Below are positions 40,472 through 56,283 of a stretch of DNA of 64,000 nt, one piece after another. Made by a program: the position numbers and the translations under genes. Every line of letters starts with the position of its first letter. Position 1 is the stretch's first letter. Origin of the DNA: Palaemon carinicauda (Eukaryota; Arthropoda; Malacostraca; Decapoda; Palaemonidae); the NCBI RefSeq assembly GCF_036898095.1, contig NC_090726.1:44588481-44652480 (forward strand), read 5' to 3'. Below the pieces are notes generated by a model. The model saw only the letters and a program-made list of their open reading frames with translations. It was not told the origin of the DNA and searched no databases.

Positions 40472-42586
40472 ATAATAATGCTAGACTTGTGGCTGCTCCA
40501 AGAATGGAAGGATATCAAGGAGTCAATTTATTTTAGTTTTTATTAATTCTAAAGTCCTGAAGTTTGCGCTTCTGAGTGAATAGATTATGACTCCAAGGTA
40601 ATAGATTTAATTTTAACAATCCTATTTTATCCTTTCATTATAGACATTAGGTAAGAAGTTGATGGCTGCAGGAAAGGAAGGCTTATTTGAAACATGGATG
40701 ATGCAAGAATCGGATCTAGTGCAAGGAGCTGCGAGAGCCTTTGGTGAAAGACTCATTTCAGACCAGGTAAGTTTAATTTATTTTCCTAGATTTATATTAA
40801 AGGCAGCATATTTTTTAACATAGGCTATTGGATAGTTTCTTACATTTAAAGGTTTAAAGGCCGCTCATGAATGGCAGAGGCAAGGGACTGTGACATTGCC
40901 CTATCGAGCAGGACAATGCCCTAAACTGATCTTATGATCAGTGCCCAAACCACCTCTCCACCCTAGCTAGGACCAAGGAGGGCTAGGCAATGGCTGCTGA
41001 TGACTCAGCAGATAGACCAATAGCCCCCCCCCCCTTCCTTAGCTCACAAGGATGGTGAGGTTGCAGCGACCAAAGAAACTAATGAATTTGAGCGGGATTT
41101 GAACCCCAGTCTGGCAATCACCAGTCAGGGACGTTACCACATCGACCACCACAACCCCAGGTTATATTACCAATATTTTGCTTAGGTTGTATGCACGCTG
41201 TACATCATCAAAAGTCATTCGATACATGCTTGAGTTTGTGTTGCGAATATTCTCATAGTGAGGAATAAAGGTTTTGATAGTTGTGGATGCCATTTCAGGT
41301 TATCTATACTGTACCTGATCCTTCTAATACTGTATTAGTATTTCAACATAAACATATTAACAATAATTTCATATCTATTAGATTCCTGTTTTGGGGGGGC
41401 AGCCTGATGTTTATTTTCTTTTGTAATCTGGGTAATCATATGTAAATATTGAAGGAGTCTGGCAGTCGATGTAGTCAGTGCATGACAAACTGTCATACAA
41501 TTGTATAATTCATAATATATGTAGCACTATGTATGGCTGCTTGTGCTACAGCACTGTTCAAAAAAAAAATTGTTGCATACTTCAGTTTTTTAATTTTTAA
41601 ATTAAACCCTTTCTCAACATCTTCAATATTAAAAGCAAGTAAAATTTGATGTCTTCCAACAGTTTGGATCCGTCATCGAAAAATGCGAGCCGAGCTTACG
41701 TCCAGTTTTAACCCTTATGCACCATCTCTTCCTAGTTGATATTGTAGAGAAGAATATGGCTGATTTCATTGCATATGGCCTGGTCTCCCAAGAATTTGCA
41801 TCTCAGGTTAGTATTGTATTTTTATACAGATTTTCAATGCTTGGACCTTTGTGGAAATCTATTATTTGGGATCCTGTAAACATTTTGTTGCATGTGAAAT
41901 ACTTTCAAATTTAAAGGGAATATCTATTTTACATGAAATGTATGTTGATGTATTTCTTGATTAGTTTAAAATTAGAAGTATGGTTTATTGGCTCAAAAGC
42001 ATATAGATTCGTGTCAGTTTTGAAATTCATTTCGAAACAACTCAGGCTTTCACTATTTTCTCAGTTTAAATGACAAAGATTACTTAACCAGCAGAAAGTA
42101 CCACATACTTTAAATGACAATGATTATTTAATTAGCAGAACAAACTTTACCATTCTCTCAATACATTTTTTGTTCTTGAAATATTTTATTTTGATTGTTT
42201 TTTCTTCCCTTGTAGTTTATTCCCTTGTTTCCTTTCCTCACTGGGCTATTTTTTCATGTTGGAGCCCTTGGGCTTATAGCATCTTTCTTTTCTAACTAGG
42301 GTTATAGCTTAAAATTTAATAATAATAATAATAATACAGTATTTCATTTTAATTGCGCTGGATTGTGGAAAAACTTTGAAGGTTTTTCTGCTCTTCTACA
42401 ACAAGATATTTCTTATGTTTCCAGGTTGGAGAAACTTCCCGCAAGTTATGCCAAGACTTGGCGCCAGATGCTCTTGCCCTCAGCGAGGCCTTTGCCATTT
42501 CAGATTCAATGCTATCGGCACCCATTGGTCTTGACTGGGTGGAATATAATGTTGGTGACAATCAAGGAGAACTTGTTGGATTTTAG
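11767..42586 (+). CDS. Acyl-CoA oxidase-like flavoenzyme, 13 coding exons, 672 aa
   Basis: Exons join at 11767-11840, 13697-13906, 14711-14918, 20562-20733, 28832-28995, 29334-29497, 29886-30019, 31394-31506, 31745-31899, 39418-39613, 40644-40766, 41663-41806 and 42425-42586. All introns are GT-AG and the sum is 2019 nt, in frame. Known for the family: FAD-dependent oxidation of acyl-CoA to trans-2-enoyl-CoA with H2O2 release, the first step of peroxisomal beta-oxidation. Visible: [13 protein letters not shown] (195-207, flavin/substrate region), CGGQGY (455-460) and a candidate catalytic Glu480 in AEGDNS. Length fits oxidases (about 660-700 aa) rather than dehydrogenases (about 400). The C-terminus GELVGF has no PTS1 signal, and the first 64 residues lack acidic residues and are rich in Arg, Ser, Ala and Thr. 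Paralog (ACOX1, ACOX3 or plant-ACX-like) not resolved. Confidence 0.92.
12563..12878 (-). repeat. SINE-like repeat in intron 1, inverted copy
   Basis: Starts with GGGCACTCAGTAGAGCGCAG, the complement of a segment ending the copy at 13270-13622. An internal unit with CCTTGACCTTTG and CTAGGACTTTAAAAATT is present twice (about 12610 and 12750). Confidence 0.75.
13270..13622 (+). repeat. SINE-like repeat in intron 1, direct copy
   Basis: Begins CCTCCAACAAATTTGGAAGG, continues with AACAGCTTCCTGGCCACAAT and GGTCAAGGTCAAGC, and ends near GTAGGTCTACGCTGTACTA. Similar repeats are, to my knowledge, common in marine invertebrates. It ends about 75 bp before exon 2. Confidence 0.75.
13697..13906 (+). 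CDS. Oxidase coding exon 2
   Basis: Acceptor CTTTCAG, donor GTAAAT. Encodes residues 25-94: the rest of the Ser/Thr/Ala-rich leader, then [20 protein letters not shown], which matches the start of the acyl-CoA oxidase N-terminal domain. Confidence 0.85.
14008..14104. repeat. (GA)n/(GT)n microsatellite in intron 2
   Basis: About 40 GA units followed by about 9 GT units. It lies about 100 bp downstream of exon 2. Confidence 0.97.
14427..14575 (+). repeat. Dispersed repeat, family with GGAAGTGCCTTGGT end (copy 1 of 3)
   Basis: Shares GGGTGGGCTGTGGCATCCTA, GGCTACCTCCCAAAATTGGG and GGAAGTGCCTTGGT with 15103-15273 (same strand) and 39681-39843 (opposite strand). Probably SINE or MITE; no target duplication found. 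Confidence 0.75.
14711..14918 (+). CDS. Oxidase coding exon 3
   Basis: Acceptor TCTTCTAG, donor GTATGT, ends in phase 0. Encodes residues 95-164, including [20 protein letters not shown] and the ALARLQRI helix of the N-terminal domain. Confidence 0.92.
15103..15273 (+). repeat. Dispersed repeat, GGAAGTGCCTTGGT family (copy 2 of 3)
   Basis: Closest to the copy at 39681-39843, including the terminal (TATG)n run. It sits in intron 3, about 650 bp before the minisatellite; 15274-15924 is otherwise featureless. Confidence 0.75.
15925..19832. repeat. 29-bp minisatellite array, about 130 units, two unit types
   Basis: The unit is TTTGACAAGG plus AAATTTCACT (type A) or AATATTCCGT (type B) plus ATCCTTATA. 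The two types are interspersed along 3.9 kb and differ at four positions with almost no intermediates. Both keep GAAnnTTC. Minor variants replace ACAAGG by AGAAGG, ACCAGG or ACATGG. The whole array lies in intron 3 of the oxidase gene. Confidence 0.98.
19918..20192. mobile_element. piggyBac-like MITE, TTAA target duplication
   Basis: Ends TTAACCCTTTTACCCCC and GGGGGTAAAAGGGTTAA form an inverted repeat with TTAA at both edges, as in piggyBac-family insertions. Inside, GGACGTACTGGTACG occurs twice. A related element lies inverted at 32585-32892. Confidence 0.85.
20562..20733 (+). CDS. Oxidase coding exon 4 (flavin/substrate motif)
   Basis: Acceptor CTTCTAG, donor GTGAGA. Encodes residues 165-221, including [13 protein letters not shown], the family hallmark of the FAD and acyl-CoA binding region. 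Confidence 0.95.
21105..21752. repeat. Possible inverted-repeat element in intron 4
   Basis: The left edge TATATACAAACCTTTTGTCC and the right edge AAGCTAGGAAAAATAAAAATT resemble the ends of other ATACAAACCT-type MITEs in the window. The middle is unrelated and the ends are uncertain. Confidence 0.35.
21913..22086 (+). repeat. Left inverted terminal repeat of DIRS copy 1
   Basis: From TTACCCGATGATCATGTAGC onward it is the near-perfect complement of 28204-28358. The first 18 bases are a terminus-specific tail found complemented inside the element near 28086-28104. Confidence 0.92.
22299..24704 (+). CDS. DIRS copy 1 ORF1, gag-like protein, 801 aa
   Basis: The first ATG after the left repeat opens an 801-residue frame. 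Residues 13-50 hold a cysteine cluster (Cys13, 18, 33, 36, 41, 47, 50 and His30) that could bind zinc. Residues 100-150 include [10 protein letters not shown] and look helical. The middle (150-480) is Ser/Pro/Gln-rich low complexity, with MRHAPQP present twice. A conserved-looking domain follows (about 490-740), and the end is basic and Gly/Ser/Lys-rich. Function as a particle protein is inferred from position. The last 191 bp overlap the RT frame. Confidence 0.85.
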   Translation: MSDQSQVPKYRQCSVRACSRRLPKASIDPHTVCSNCRGKSCQLEDRCEECAGLSEFDFNEFLKNARRLEKDRIRRSSSRSFDFSSPHAPQPIPSPVVVTPDPATSAQPSMADMMRAIQALGDRVESLGNDRNQLLADVKELKAQSAVGSVVSASEVKSVSVSVAHEGTSVRARRPPSPGPLASSQAQGRSNVEGPKGSAGLDQRTDVPSVVADASVRDRPIHKQTNEPYHSSSVEEVSRKKRWTKVSRPLKRKVPSERVQRPRCSHWVSSDSPQSSDDCTPPKRGRVVPQQATTPSVAAPTTVDPKWSMLQTMQSQLASFMQEYHAEKVDNAPVNLQPATVVRSADTAAACSHTPPVRAPPPLRSPPCQPHVHAAPSVGMRELPHQQWEGAVELPCFDTMRHAPQPMRHAPQPTAVPPTHQHSAFVVASSQTDQQRHDVGSAAATHAPVLPDSAVQLSAPPLPLPTQLSDDGVSDDEAAHLDDPHSDLEEPKSTPPSLDFRKVLALFRDLYPEQFVSATPRSPPSEFALGMQSAAPAFTKLVLARSSKRALRVMGEWLQSKKQLGKTAFIFPPTKLASKSSVWYATGEEPGLGVPASAQGDFSSLVDSPRRLAMRRSKICWSFSDMDHLLKGVFRAFEIFNFLDWCLGALSRKTSPSDKDSAILIMSSMDKAIRDGSGELAASYVSGVLKKREHLCSFLSAGITPCQKSELLFAPLSKCLFPEELIKGMAASLIQKDTHDLVASSARKAKALPSVPRPRMDTPASRFIPPFRGRTSSRGGTRADSHRGKSKKGSKSSKGRI
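24514..26763 (+). CDS. DIRS copy 1 ORF2, reverse transcriptase-RNase H
   Basis: The open frame is 749 codons; the true start is uncertain because the first about 65 codons overlap ORF1. RT motifs: [15 protein letters not shown] (about codon 206), [13 protein letters not shown] and the YLDD catalytic box (about 271). RNase H motifs: [14 protein letters not shown] (about 435), [23 protein letters not shown] and MADRLSRKG. The following region ([23 protein letters not shown] at about 617) corresponds to what is annotated in DIRS elements as a Dam-like methyltransferase, an assignment I give from memory. It makes element cDNA. The 3' end overlaps ORF3 by 274 bp in another frame. Confidence 0.93.
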   Translation: MTWWRPPHVRLKLYLPCLDLGWTHQRLGSSRPFVAEPPAEEVPVPTVTVANRRRVPSPQKAESDCLPLQTAVGARLKNFWQAWESRGADAQSVKLLREGYRIPFCRSPPLATSPINLSPNYKEKDKRLALQQEVSLLLQKGAVVIVRDHQSPGFYNRLFLVAKKTGGWRPVLDVSALNAFVTKQTFTMETTKSVLAAVRKEDWMVSLDLKDAYFHVPVHPDSQPFLRFVFGKVVYQFQALCFGLSTAPLVFTKLMRNIAKFLHLADIRASLYLDDWLLRAPSSRRCLENLRWTMDLTKELGLLVNIEKSQLVPSQTIVYLGMEIQSRAFRAFPSAPRISQALECIQSMLRRNRCSVRQWMSLTGTLSSLAQFIELGRLHLRPLQYHLAAHWRKDMTLEAVSVPISEEMRSTLTWWKNSILLKEGLPLAVQTPDHRLFSDASDTGWGATLDGQECSGTWNQEQRTLHINCKELLTVHLALINFKSLHLSKVVEVNSDNTTALAYISKQGGTHSRKLFEIARDLLIWSKDRKISLVTRFIQGDMNVMADRLSRKGQVIPTEWTLHKNVCSRLWALWGQPTIDLFATSMTKRLPMYCSPIPDPAAVHVDAFLLDWSHLDLYAFPPFKIVNRVLQKFASHEGTRLTLVAPLWPAREWFTEVLQWLVDVPRTLPLRVDLLRQPHVKKVHPSLHALRLTAFRLSKDSQELEAFRRRQPERLPEQGGHPLSGSISQNGKSSEAGARRMQFPQPVPL
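26490..27662 (+). CDS. DIRS copy 1 ORF3, tyrosine recombinase, 390 aa
   Basis: From the ATG at 26490 the frame gives 390 residues. A core-binding region ([10 protein letters not shown], then [20 protein letters not shown]) precedes the catalytic domain. The full active-site set is visible: Arg196 in AKRVSEIH, His321 and Arg324 in HEVR, Trp347 in TYWRSK, and the nucleophile Tyr357 in FASFYLKDV. Such enzymes join circular cDNA to the genome. The same frame is open upstream to 24759 across the RT region. The C-terminus GEGSTTTFP is nearly identical in copies 2 and 3. Confidence 0.93.
   Translation: MASGRSQDSSSKSGPSASAARKEGTPKPPRSSSDCLQTIERLSRARGFSKEAARAIARARRTSTLRVYQSKWEVFRSWCKANAVSSTSTSVTQIADFLLHLRNVRSLSAPTIKGYRSMLAAVFRHRGLDLSTNKDLQDLLKSFETSKERRLTTPGWNLDVVLRFLMSARFEPLQSASFKDLTLKTLFLVCLATAKRVSEIHAFSRNIGFTSETATCSLQLGFLAKNELPSHPWPKLFEIPSLSNLVGNELERVLCPVRALKYYLRRTKPLRGQSEALWCSIKKPALPMSKNAVSYYIRLLIREAHSHLKEEDLALLKVRTHEVRAVATSVAFKQNRSLQSVMDATYWRSKSVFASFYLKDVQSLYENCYTLGPFVAASAVVGEGSTTTFP
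28062..28160 (+). repeat. Internal complementary region of DIRS copy 1
   Basis: Its left half (to about 28104) is the complement of the left terminus, and its right half (from about 28100) is the complement of the right terminus, joined at ATTGAAAAATGTTATTTTCC. This is the circle-junction template typical of DIRS elements. Confidence 0.92.
28204..28401 (+). repeat. Right inverted terminal repeat of DIRS copy 1
   Basis: Complement of the left repeat to about 28358, then a 44-bp terminus-specific tail ending AAGGAAAATAACATTTT. Confidence 0.9.
28610..28755 (+). repeat. Dispersed TAA-tail repeat (copy 2 of 5)
   Basis: Contains CTCACTGGGCTATTTTCCCT and GTAGCTTAGCAAGTAATGAT. It is shorter at its 5' side than the 9.3-kb and 40.2-kb copies, as expected for 5'-truncated retroposition. 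It lies between DIRS copy 1 and exon 5. Confidence 0.75.
28832..28995 (+). CDS. Oxidase coding exon 5
   Basis: Acceptor CTTCTAG, donor GTAAGT, ends in phase 0. Encodes residues 222-276, including [20 protein letters not shown], the family beta-domain segment. Confidence 0.95.
29334..29497 (+). CDS. Oxidase coding exon 6
   Basis: Acceptor ATTTAG, donor GTAAGC. Encodes residues 277-330, including [20 protein letters not shown] and [12 protein letters not shown], strongly conserved in acyl-CoA oxidases. Confidence 0.95.
29590..29775 (+). repeat. Tandem duplication in intron 6, period 94 bp
   Basis: TAATTGATAAATTTGCAAAG at 29597 recurs at 29691, and the copies stay nearly identical through CAAGGAACGTTATCCTTGAAG. 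Recent local duplication. Confidence 0.9.
29886..30019 (+). CDS. Oxidase coding exon 7
   Basis: Acceptor TTTTCAG, donor GTAAGT. Encodes residues 331-375, including [20 protein letters not shown], a conserved helix at the dimer and flavin region. Confidence 0.95.
30020..31393 (+). other. Oxidase intron 7, no features recognised
   Basis: Consensus GTAAGT and TTTACAG ends with plain AT-rich sequence between; no repeat shared with other parts of the window. Confidence 0.6.
31394..31506 (+). CDS. Oxidase coding exon 8
   Basis: Acceptor TTTACAG, donor GTTAGT, ends in phase 0. Encodes residues 376-413, including [20 protein letters not shown]. Confidence 0.95.
31492..31715 (+). repeat. Tandem duplication covering the exon 8 end and its donor site
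   Basis: TTAGACTATGTAAAGGTTAG at 31492 recurs at 31601 (period 109). Later parts such as TTTAGTTTAGGAAAT and AGTTAGAATTGTATAT are also repeated. A second donor is therefore present inside intron 8. Confidence 0.9.
31745..31899 (+). CDS. Oxidase coding exon 9 (CGGQGY motif)
   Basis: Acceptor CATCTAG, donor GTACGT. Encodes residues 414-464 with [14 protein letters not shown], the counterpart of CGGHGY in animal acyl-CoA oxidases. Confidence 0.95.
32585..32892. mobile_element. piggyBac-like MITE, second copy, inverted
   Basis: TTAACCCTTTTACCCCCAGG at the left and GGGGGTAAAAGAGTTAA at the right, TTAA on both edges. Internally it is the complement of the copy at 19918-20192, including the paired GGACGTACCGGTACGTCC. 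Confidence 0.85.
34297..36536 (+). pseudogene. Degenerate, partly duplicated gag region of DIRS copy 2
   Basis: Fragments resemble copy 1 ORF1: [20 protein letters not shown] near 34340 and DAVRQP-containing stretches. The segment around 35040-35330 is repeated in diverged form at 36190-36530 (each with TCFDAVRQP, then DSSQTV). Many stops. It ends [12 protein letters not shown] just before the RNase H region. Confidence 0.8.
36540..37774 (+). pseudogene. RNase H and downstream region of DIRS copy 2
   Basis: Reading starts at the RT thumb ([15 protein letters not shown]) with no polymerase core. [14 protein letters not shown] and [13 protein letters not shown] are kept, while the third motif reads [13 protein letters not shown] frameshift near 37250 moves the [11 protein letters not shown] part into another frame, which runs to 37774. 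Confidence 0.85.
37499..38656 (+). pseudogene. Tyrosine recombinase of DIRS copy 2, interrupted
   Basis: The ATG-equivalent frame meets a TAG at about 37523 and a frame change near 38155 (after EKATCSSQK). Catalytic residues survive on both sides: AKRVSEIHA before the break, and KTHEVRAV and FASFYLKDV after it. A complete product is not possible as assembled. Confidence 0.88.
39057..39155 (+). repeat. Internal complementary region of DIRS copy 2
   Basis: Complements this copy's own termini: CACCGGCTAAGTTAAATATT matches the left end, and GTTATTTTGATAATAAAATA matches the right end, both differing from copy 1 in the same bases as the termini do. Confidence 0.9.
39418..39613 (+). CDS. Oxidase coding exon 10 (candidate catalytic glutamate)
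   Basis: Acceptor TTCATCAG, donor GTAAGT, ends in phase 0. Encodes residues 465-530. [15 protein letters not shown] contains Glu480, aligned by motif with the active-site base in EGENTV of animal acyl-CoA oxidases. Confidence 0.95.
39681..39843 (-). repeat. Dispersed repeat, GGAAGTGCCTTGGT family (copy 3 of 3)
   Basis: Inverted relative to the copies at 14.5 and 15.2 kb: (ATAC)n, then CCAAGGCACTTCCCCCAATT and TGCTAGGGTGCCACAGC. Downstream, 39888-39955 holds a 33-bp tandem duplication with TTTCCTAAATGGTAGTCCC. Confidence 0.78.
40130..40465 (+). repeat. Dispersed TAA-tail repeat (copy 3 of 5)
   Basis: GAGGGTACACTATTCTAT, then TTCCTCACTGGGTTATTTTT, GTAGCTTAGCTAGTAAT and a long (AAT)n tail. Long copy comparable to that at 9.3 kb. 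Confidence 0.78.
40644..40766 (+). CDS. Oxidase coding exon 11
   Basis: Acceptor CATTATAG, donor GTAAGT. Encodes residues 531-571 ([20 protein letters not shown]), part of the C-terminal helical oxidase domain. Confidence 0.9.
40849..41162 (-). mobile_element. tRNA-derived SINE
   Basis: On the minus strand the head (41160-41083) has a box A-like TGGTCGATGTGG and a box B GGTTCAAATCC at tRNA spacing. The body has GATCATAAGATCAGTTTAGG and a G-run near 41020. The boxes are internal RNA polymerase III promoter elements in known SINEs. Confidence 0.8.
41663..41806 (+). CDS. Oxidase coding exon 12
   Basis: Acceptor TCCAACAG, donor GTTAGT. Encodes residues 572-619, including [20 protein letters not shown] of the C-terminal domain. 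Confidence 0.92.
42165..42330 (+). repeat. Dispersed TAA-tail repeat (copy 4 of 5)
   Basis: CCTCACTGGGCTATTTTTTC, GGAGCCCTTGGGCTTATAGC, then (AAT)n. 5'-truncated like the 28.7-kb copy, in intron 12. Confidence 0.78.
42425..42586 (+). CDS. Oxidase terminal coding exon 13
   Basis: Acceptor GTTTCCAG; TAG at 42584-42586. Encodes residues 620-672 ending [26 protein letters not shown] is the family C-terminal helix. No PTS1 tripeptide. Confidence 0.93.
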   Translation, partial: VGETSRKLCQDLAPDALALSEAFAISDSMLSAPIGLDWVEYNVGDNQGELVGF

Positions 42587-43170
42587 TTCCACATTTCTTA
42601 TTCAAAAAGAAACATATTAGAACTAATAAGGTACCCTTGGATGAATTGAATTTTGAATATCCTCAAAATTGCATGCTTCGTAATTATACTTACAGTGGAA
42701 TGGTTTGCTTTTATAATTTGATACAAAGTACAAAAGAGCTGTTATCAGCTTTGTTACATAAAAGTTTAATTGTGCAATTTACTGAAGTTTGCCTTACATA
42801 CTGCAGATAATGAATGTTAAACATATTACTTTCGTAATGTGTTAATTTGATCAAATTATTATTTTCAGGATGATAACCCAGTTTTAATCAACTTTACAAT
42901 GCAATTAGGTGTAAGGTTTTATAGCCCATAATGTATATATAATGGATAAAATATAATTTTATATTCACTTTTGTTTTATTTCACAATTGTAAGTTTGAAC
43001 TTTTTACGATAGTCAGGATTAAGAGTTATTCTCCAAAACAATTAGTTACTTGTTCTATTTAAATACTGTCTTGAGCCTACATATAAACCCATAAAATATG
43101 ATTAGAAAATTGTTTACAAAAGTAACTAACATTGAAGAAGGTATAAATATGTATGAATAGTTAACCACTT
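42587..43170. other. Intergenic space between convergent stop codons
   Basis: Should hold both 3' UTRs. A canonical AATAAA is seen only for the minus-strand gene; no canonical signal for the oxidase was found here. Confidence 0.7.
42975..42980 (-). promoter_or_regulatory. Candidate polyadenylation signal of PAGR1
   Basis: AATAAA on the minus strand, about 190 bp after the PAGR1 stop codon. Position fits, unproven. Confidence 0.5.
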
Positions 43171-53604
<10,434 letters not shown>

Positions 53605-53754
53605 TATGTATGATATAAGATGTATTTATCCTGTAAGAATCATTCAAGAAAACAATGTTTTGATGAGTTTTTTATTCTAATCCATCAAATCATATATACA
53701 GAATACCAACACCCCTTATTAGTGACCCATTACAAAATGAATCAGAATTTTTAC

Positions 53755-53957
53755 AGGGCCTTGTTTTTATAGCTATTTATTCATTTTAATGTTACTATTC
53801 TTTAAATATTTCATTTTAATTGTTAATTACTTCTCTTGTAGTTTATTTAGTTCCTTATTTCCTTTCCTCAATAGGCTATTTTGGAGCCTTTGGGCTTATA
53901 GCATCCTGCTTTTCCAGCTAGGATTGTAGCTTAGCAAGTAATAGTAATAATAATTGT
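53755..53957 (+). repeat. Dispersed TAA-tail repeat (copy 5 of 5)
   Basis: TTCTCTTGTAGTTTATTTAG, GGGCTTATAGCATCCTGC, TTGTAGCTTAGCAAGTAATA and a short (AAT) tail. Confidence 0.78.
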
Positions 53958-55497
53958 ATTCCAGTTCTATTTTAAGCTGAAAAAATGGAGTAGATTAATG
54001 TTGATTATTTACCAATAATATTAGCATAGGAACAGGTAATACCACATATTTATACCATCAGAAGGTCAAGAATAGCATAATGATGATAAGGACAGATGTC
54101 TTAGGTTAGGTTAGGTGGGGAATACTAAATATTTCTTTGCTAGTTTCTTCAGTCGTACCTTCTTCTTTTAAACATCTTTATAATTTGATAAATATAGGTT
54201 TCCAATAAAAAGCATCACCAGAATTTTTCAAATTATCAGTAAATATACCAGGAACACCTTTTATTTCTTTGCGATGGTTATCGTACTAATATCTGTATGA
54301 ATTTACCACTTTAGCAAACCTATCATGACTATTAAATTATGCTAGGATCAACCTGCTACATATCACACAAAGAAACCAAACTTATAACCTAACACTGCCC
54401 GCAAATACGACAGAACATGTATTCTTATTCTTTACCAACAAACGCTTTTCTTGCTGAATTACTCTCTAATAGTGTACGCAAATTTTGTTGCAAACAAGGA
54501 GTTTTAGCTTAAAATAGTCATTTTAAGCTTCCCATTTTCTTTTATCATCAGAATTGGGTGTCCATTGCAATCATCTTAAATGACCAATCAGTTCCTACTT
54601 CAATATCACACGATTCTTTTTGCCAAATTCTCTACCTTCCTTCACTACAGCACCGACTCCATCCTCTTGACTTTAACATAAGCCTTCCATGCTCTTGTTT
54701 TGACATGATGTTTCCATTCCTAATTACAAACATTCTATTTATACAGTCAACAGTATTATTTTTAAACACAAAGAAGCTACTGAAAAATTTTTGTGCAATC
54801 ATAAATTGCGTTGTCCCCAAACTGCGGTAGTTACTGTACAAGTGGAAAACATCATATTTGAAGACCAAGAAATTACACTTTTTTTCAGAAAGGACAAGTT
54901 TTGGACAATGTAAAATAGTACTTCCTCTGCCAAAACTGTGACTATTGCTCTTTATAGGATAACCTCGATAAGGTAAAACACTTACTTTCAGGCAAGGACA
55001 CAGTGTCCCAGGAGAGTCGCACAGGGAGCATAGTCCTCTCTCCAGTAAGTAACTTTATGGTATCCTAGAGGGGGTCGCATAGCCCCCTTCCCCCTGGTAG
55101 GTAAGGATACAGTGTCTTGAATGTGGAACTTTAGGTTAGTTTGTATTCCTGTTTGTTTCCCTGGTGAAATATAGTTTTTCCAGTACTAAAATATGTCTTG
55201 AATTACAAATTAAAAATCAGAATGAATTACCAGGTATAGAAAATGGAGATCCTTCCTAATGGTGGCCGTTATCCCCCATACATAATAAAGTGTATTTAGG
55301 CATATGTTAGTAACCTACACACTACCCAAAATCACTTCAAGGGGAGAACTGTTTGTTTGCAATAAGTTATGCATAAGAAAGTGATTCAGCAAGACGGACG
55401 ACGAGAGGATATATATATCGTCACGTGTTAATATAATAGTTACCGTTATTTCTAAGCAGTCTATTCTGGAATGAAACTTAAAAATGATGAAATGGAG
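53958..55497. other. Gene-poor DNA upstream of PAGR1
   Basis: No convincing frame. 54985-55135 has two related segments with AAGGACACAGTGTC and AAGGATACAGTGTC around a GC-rich hairpin (55070-55100) like those in the hAT-like MITEs at 7-8 kb. A non-coding first exon or the promoter of PAGR1 may lie here, unseen. Confidence 0.5.
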
Positions 55498-55499
55498 AA

Positions 55500-55672
55500 A
55501 GTACTCCTATAGGCCAGTTTAAATGGGGATAGTTCACCTGTGCCAGTAACTAAGGGGGAAGTAAACTTTCCAGGATAGTAAGCGTTTCCACCAGGACCCT
55601 TTGCCTTTGCACTGGGATAGTTTGCCGATGCCAATAAACTATCCCCGTGTAAACCTGTCTTAAAAGGATAGT
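55500..55672. mobile_element. Small inverted-repeat element
   Basis: AGTTTAAATGGGGATAGTT near the left pairs with AACTATCCCCGTGTAAACC near the right, with further pairing of CCTATAG- and CTATCC-like outer bases. No target duplication identified. Confidence 0.5.
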
Positions 55673-56212
55673 CTAAACATCCTACACCAGCCTTGAACAA
55701 GCTATCATAATATACGACCTACCCCAAGGTACCAACGGGTGCAGGTCTACCCTAGACTAATTAGTTTTATTAGAGTTCCAGTCAGGGCAACATTTCATAC
55801 TAAACACAAATGATTTTCCTATAGTTTAGGTTATTAACCATAACTACAAAATAGAGTAAAATTATAGAACCCAAACTAGAAGTTAATCCAGGACCGAGGT
55901 TAATGGAATTTTTCTTACCTTCAATATAAGCAAGTCTTCAATGTAGGTACAGTTTATCGTAATTAAGTCCTTTTTCATAGATTAATTCCTGTTAATTAAA
56001 TGTTTTAATTAGCGTAGTAACAGGAATTAACACACTAAGCCAGACGATAACTTAAAGTTAAATGAAAACAAGAATGGAATATAAATCGTAACCAGTAGTA
56101 GTAACAATGAAGCTCTGTCTCTGAAACGGCCTCCCCACTTTTTGTTATCTAACTTTAATTGAACGGTTTTGATTAAATATTTAATAGCCCGTTTCCTTAT
56201 TTATATTTCCTC

Positions 56213-56214
<2 letters not shown>

Positions 56215-56281
<67 letters not shown>
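56215..56281. repeat. (TA)n microsatellite
   Basis: About 32 uninterrupted TA units. Confidence 0.97.

Positions 56282-56283
<2 letters not shown>

Noticed and set aside
41083..41160. A functional tRNA gene
   Set aside because: It has A/B box-like motifs but no tRNA cloverleaf I can fold, and it is fused to a SINE body.
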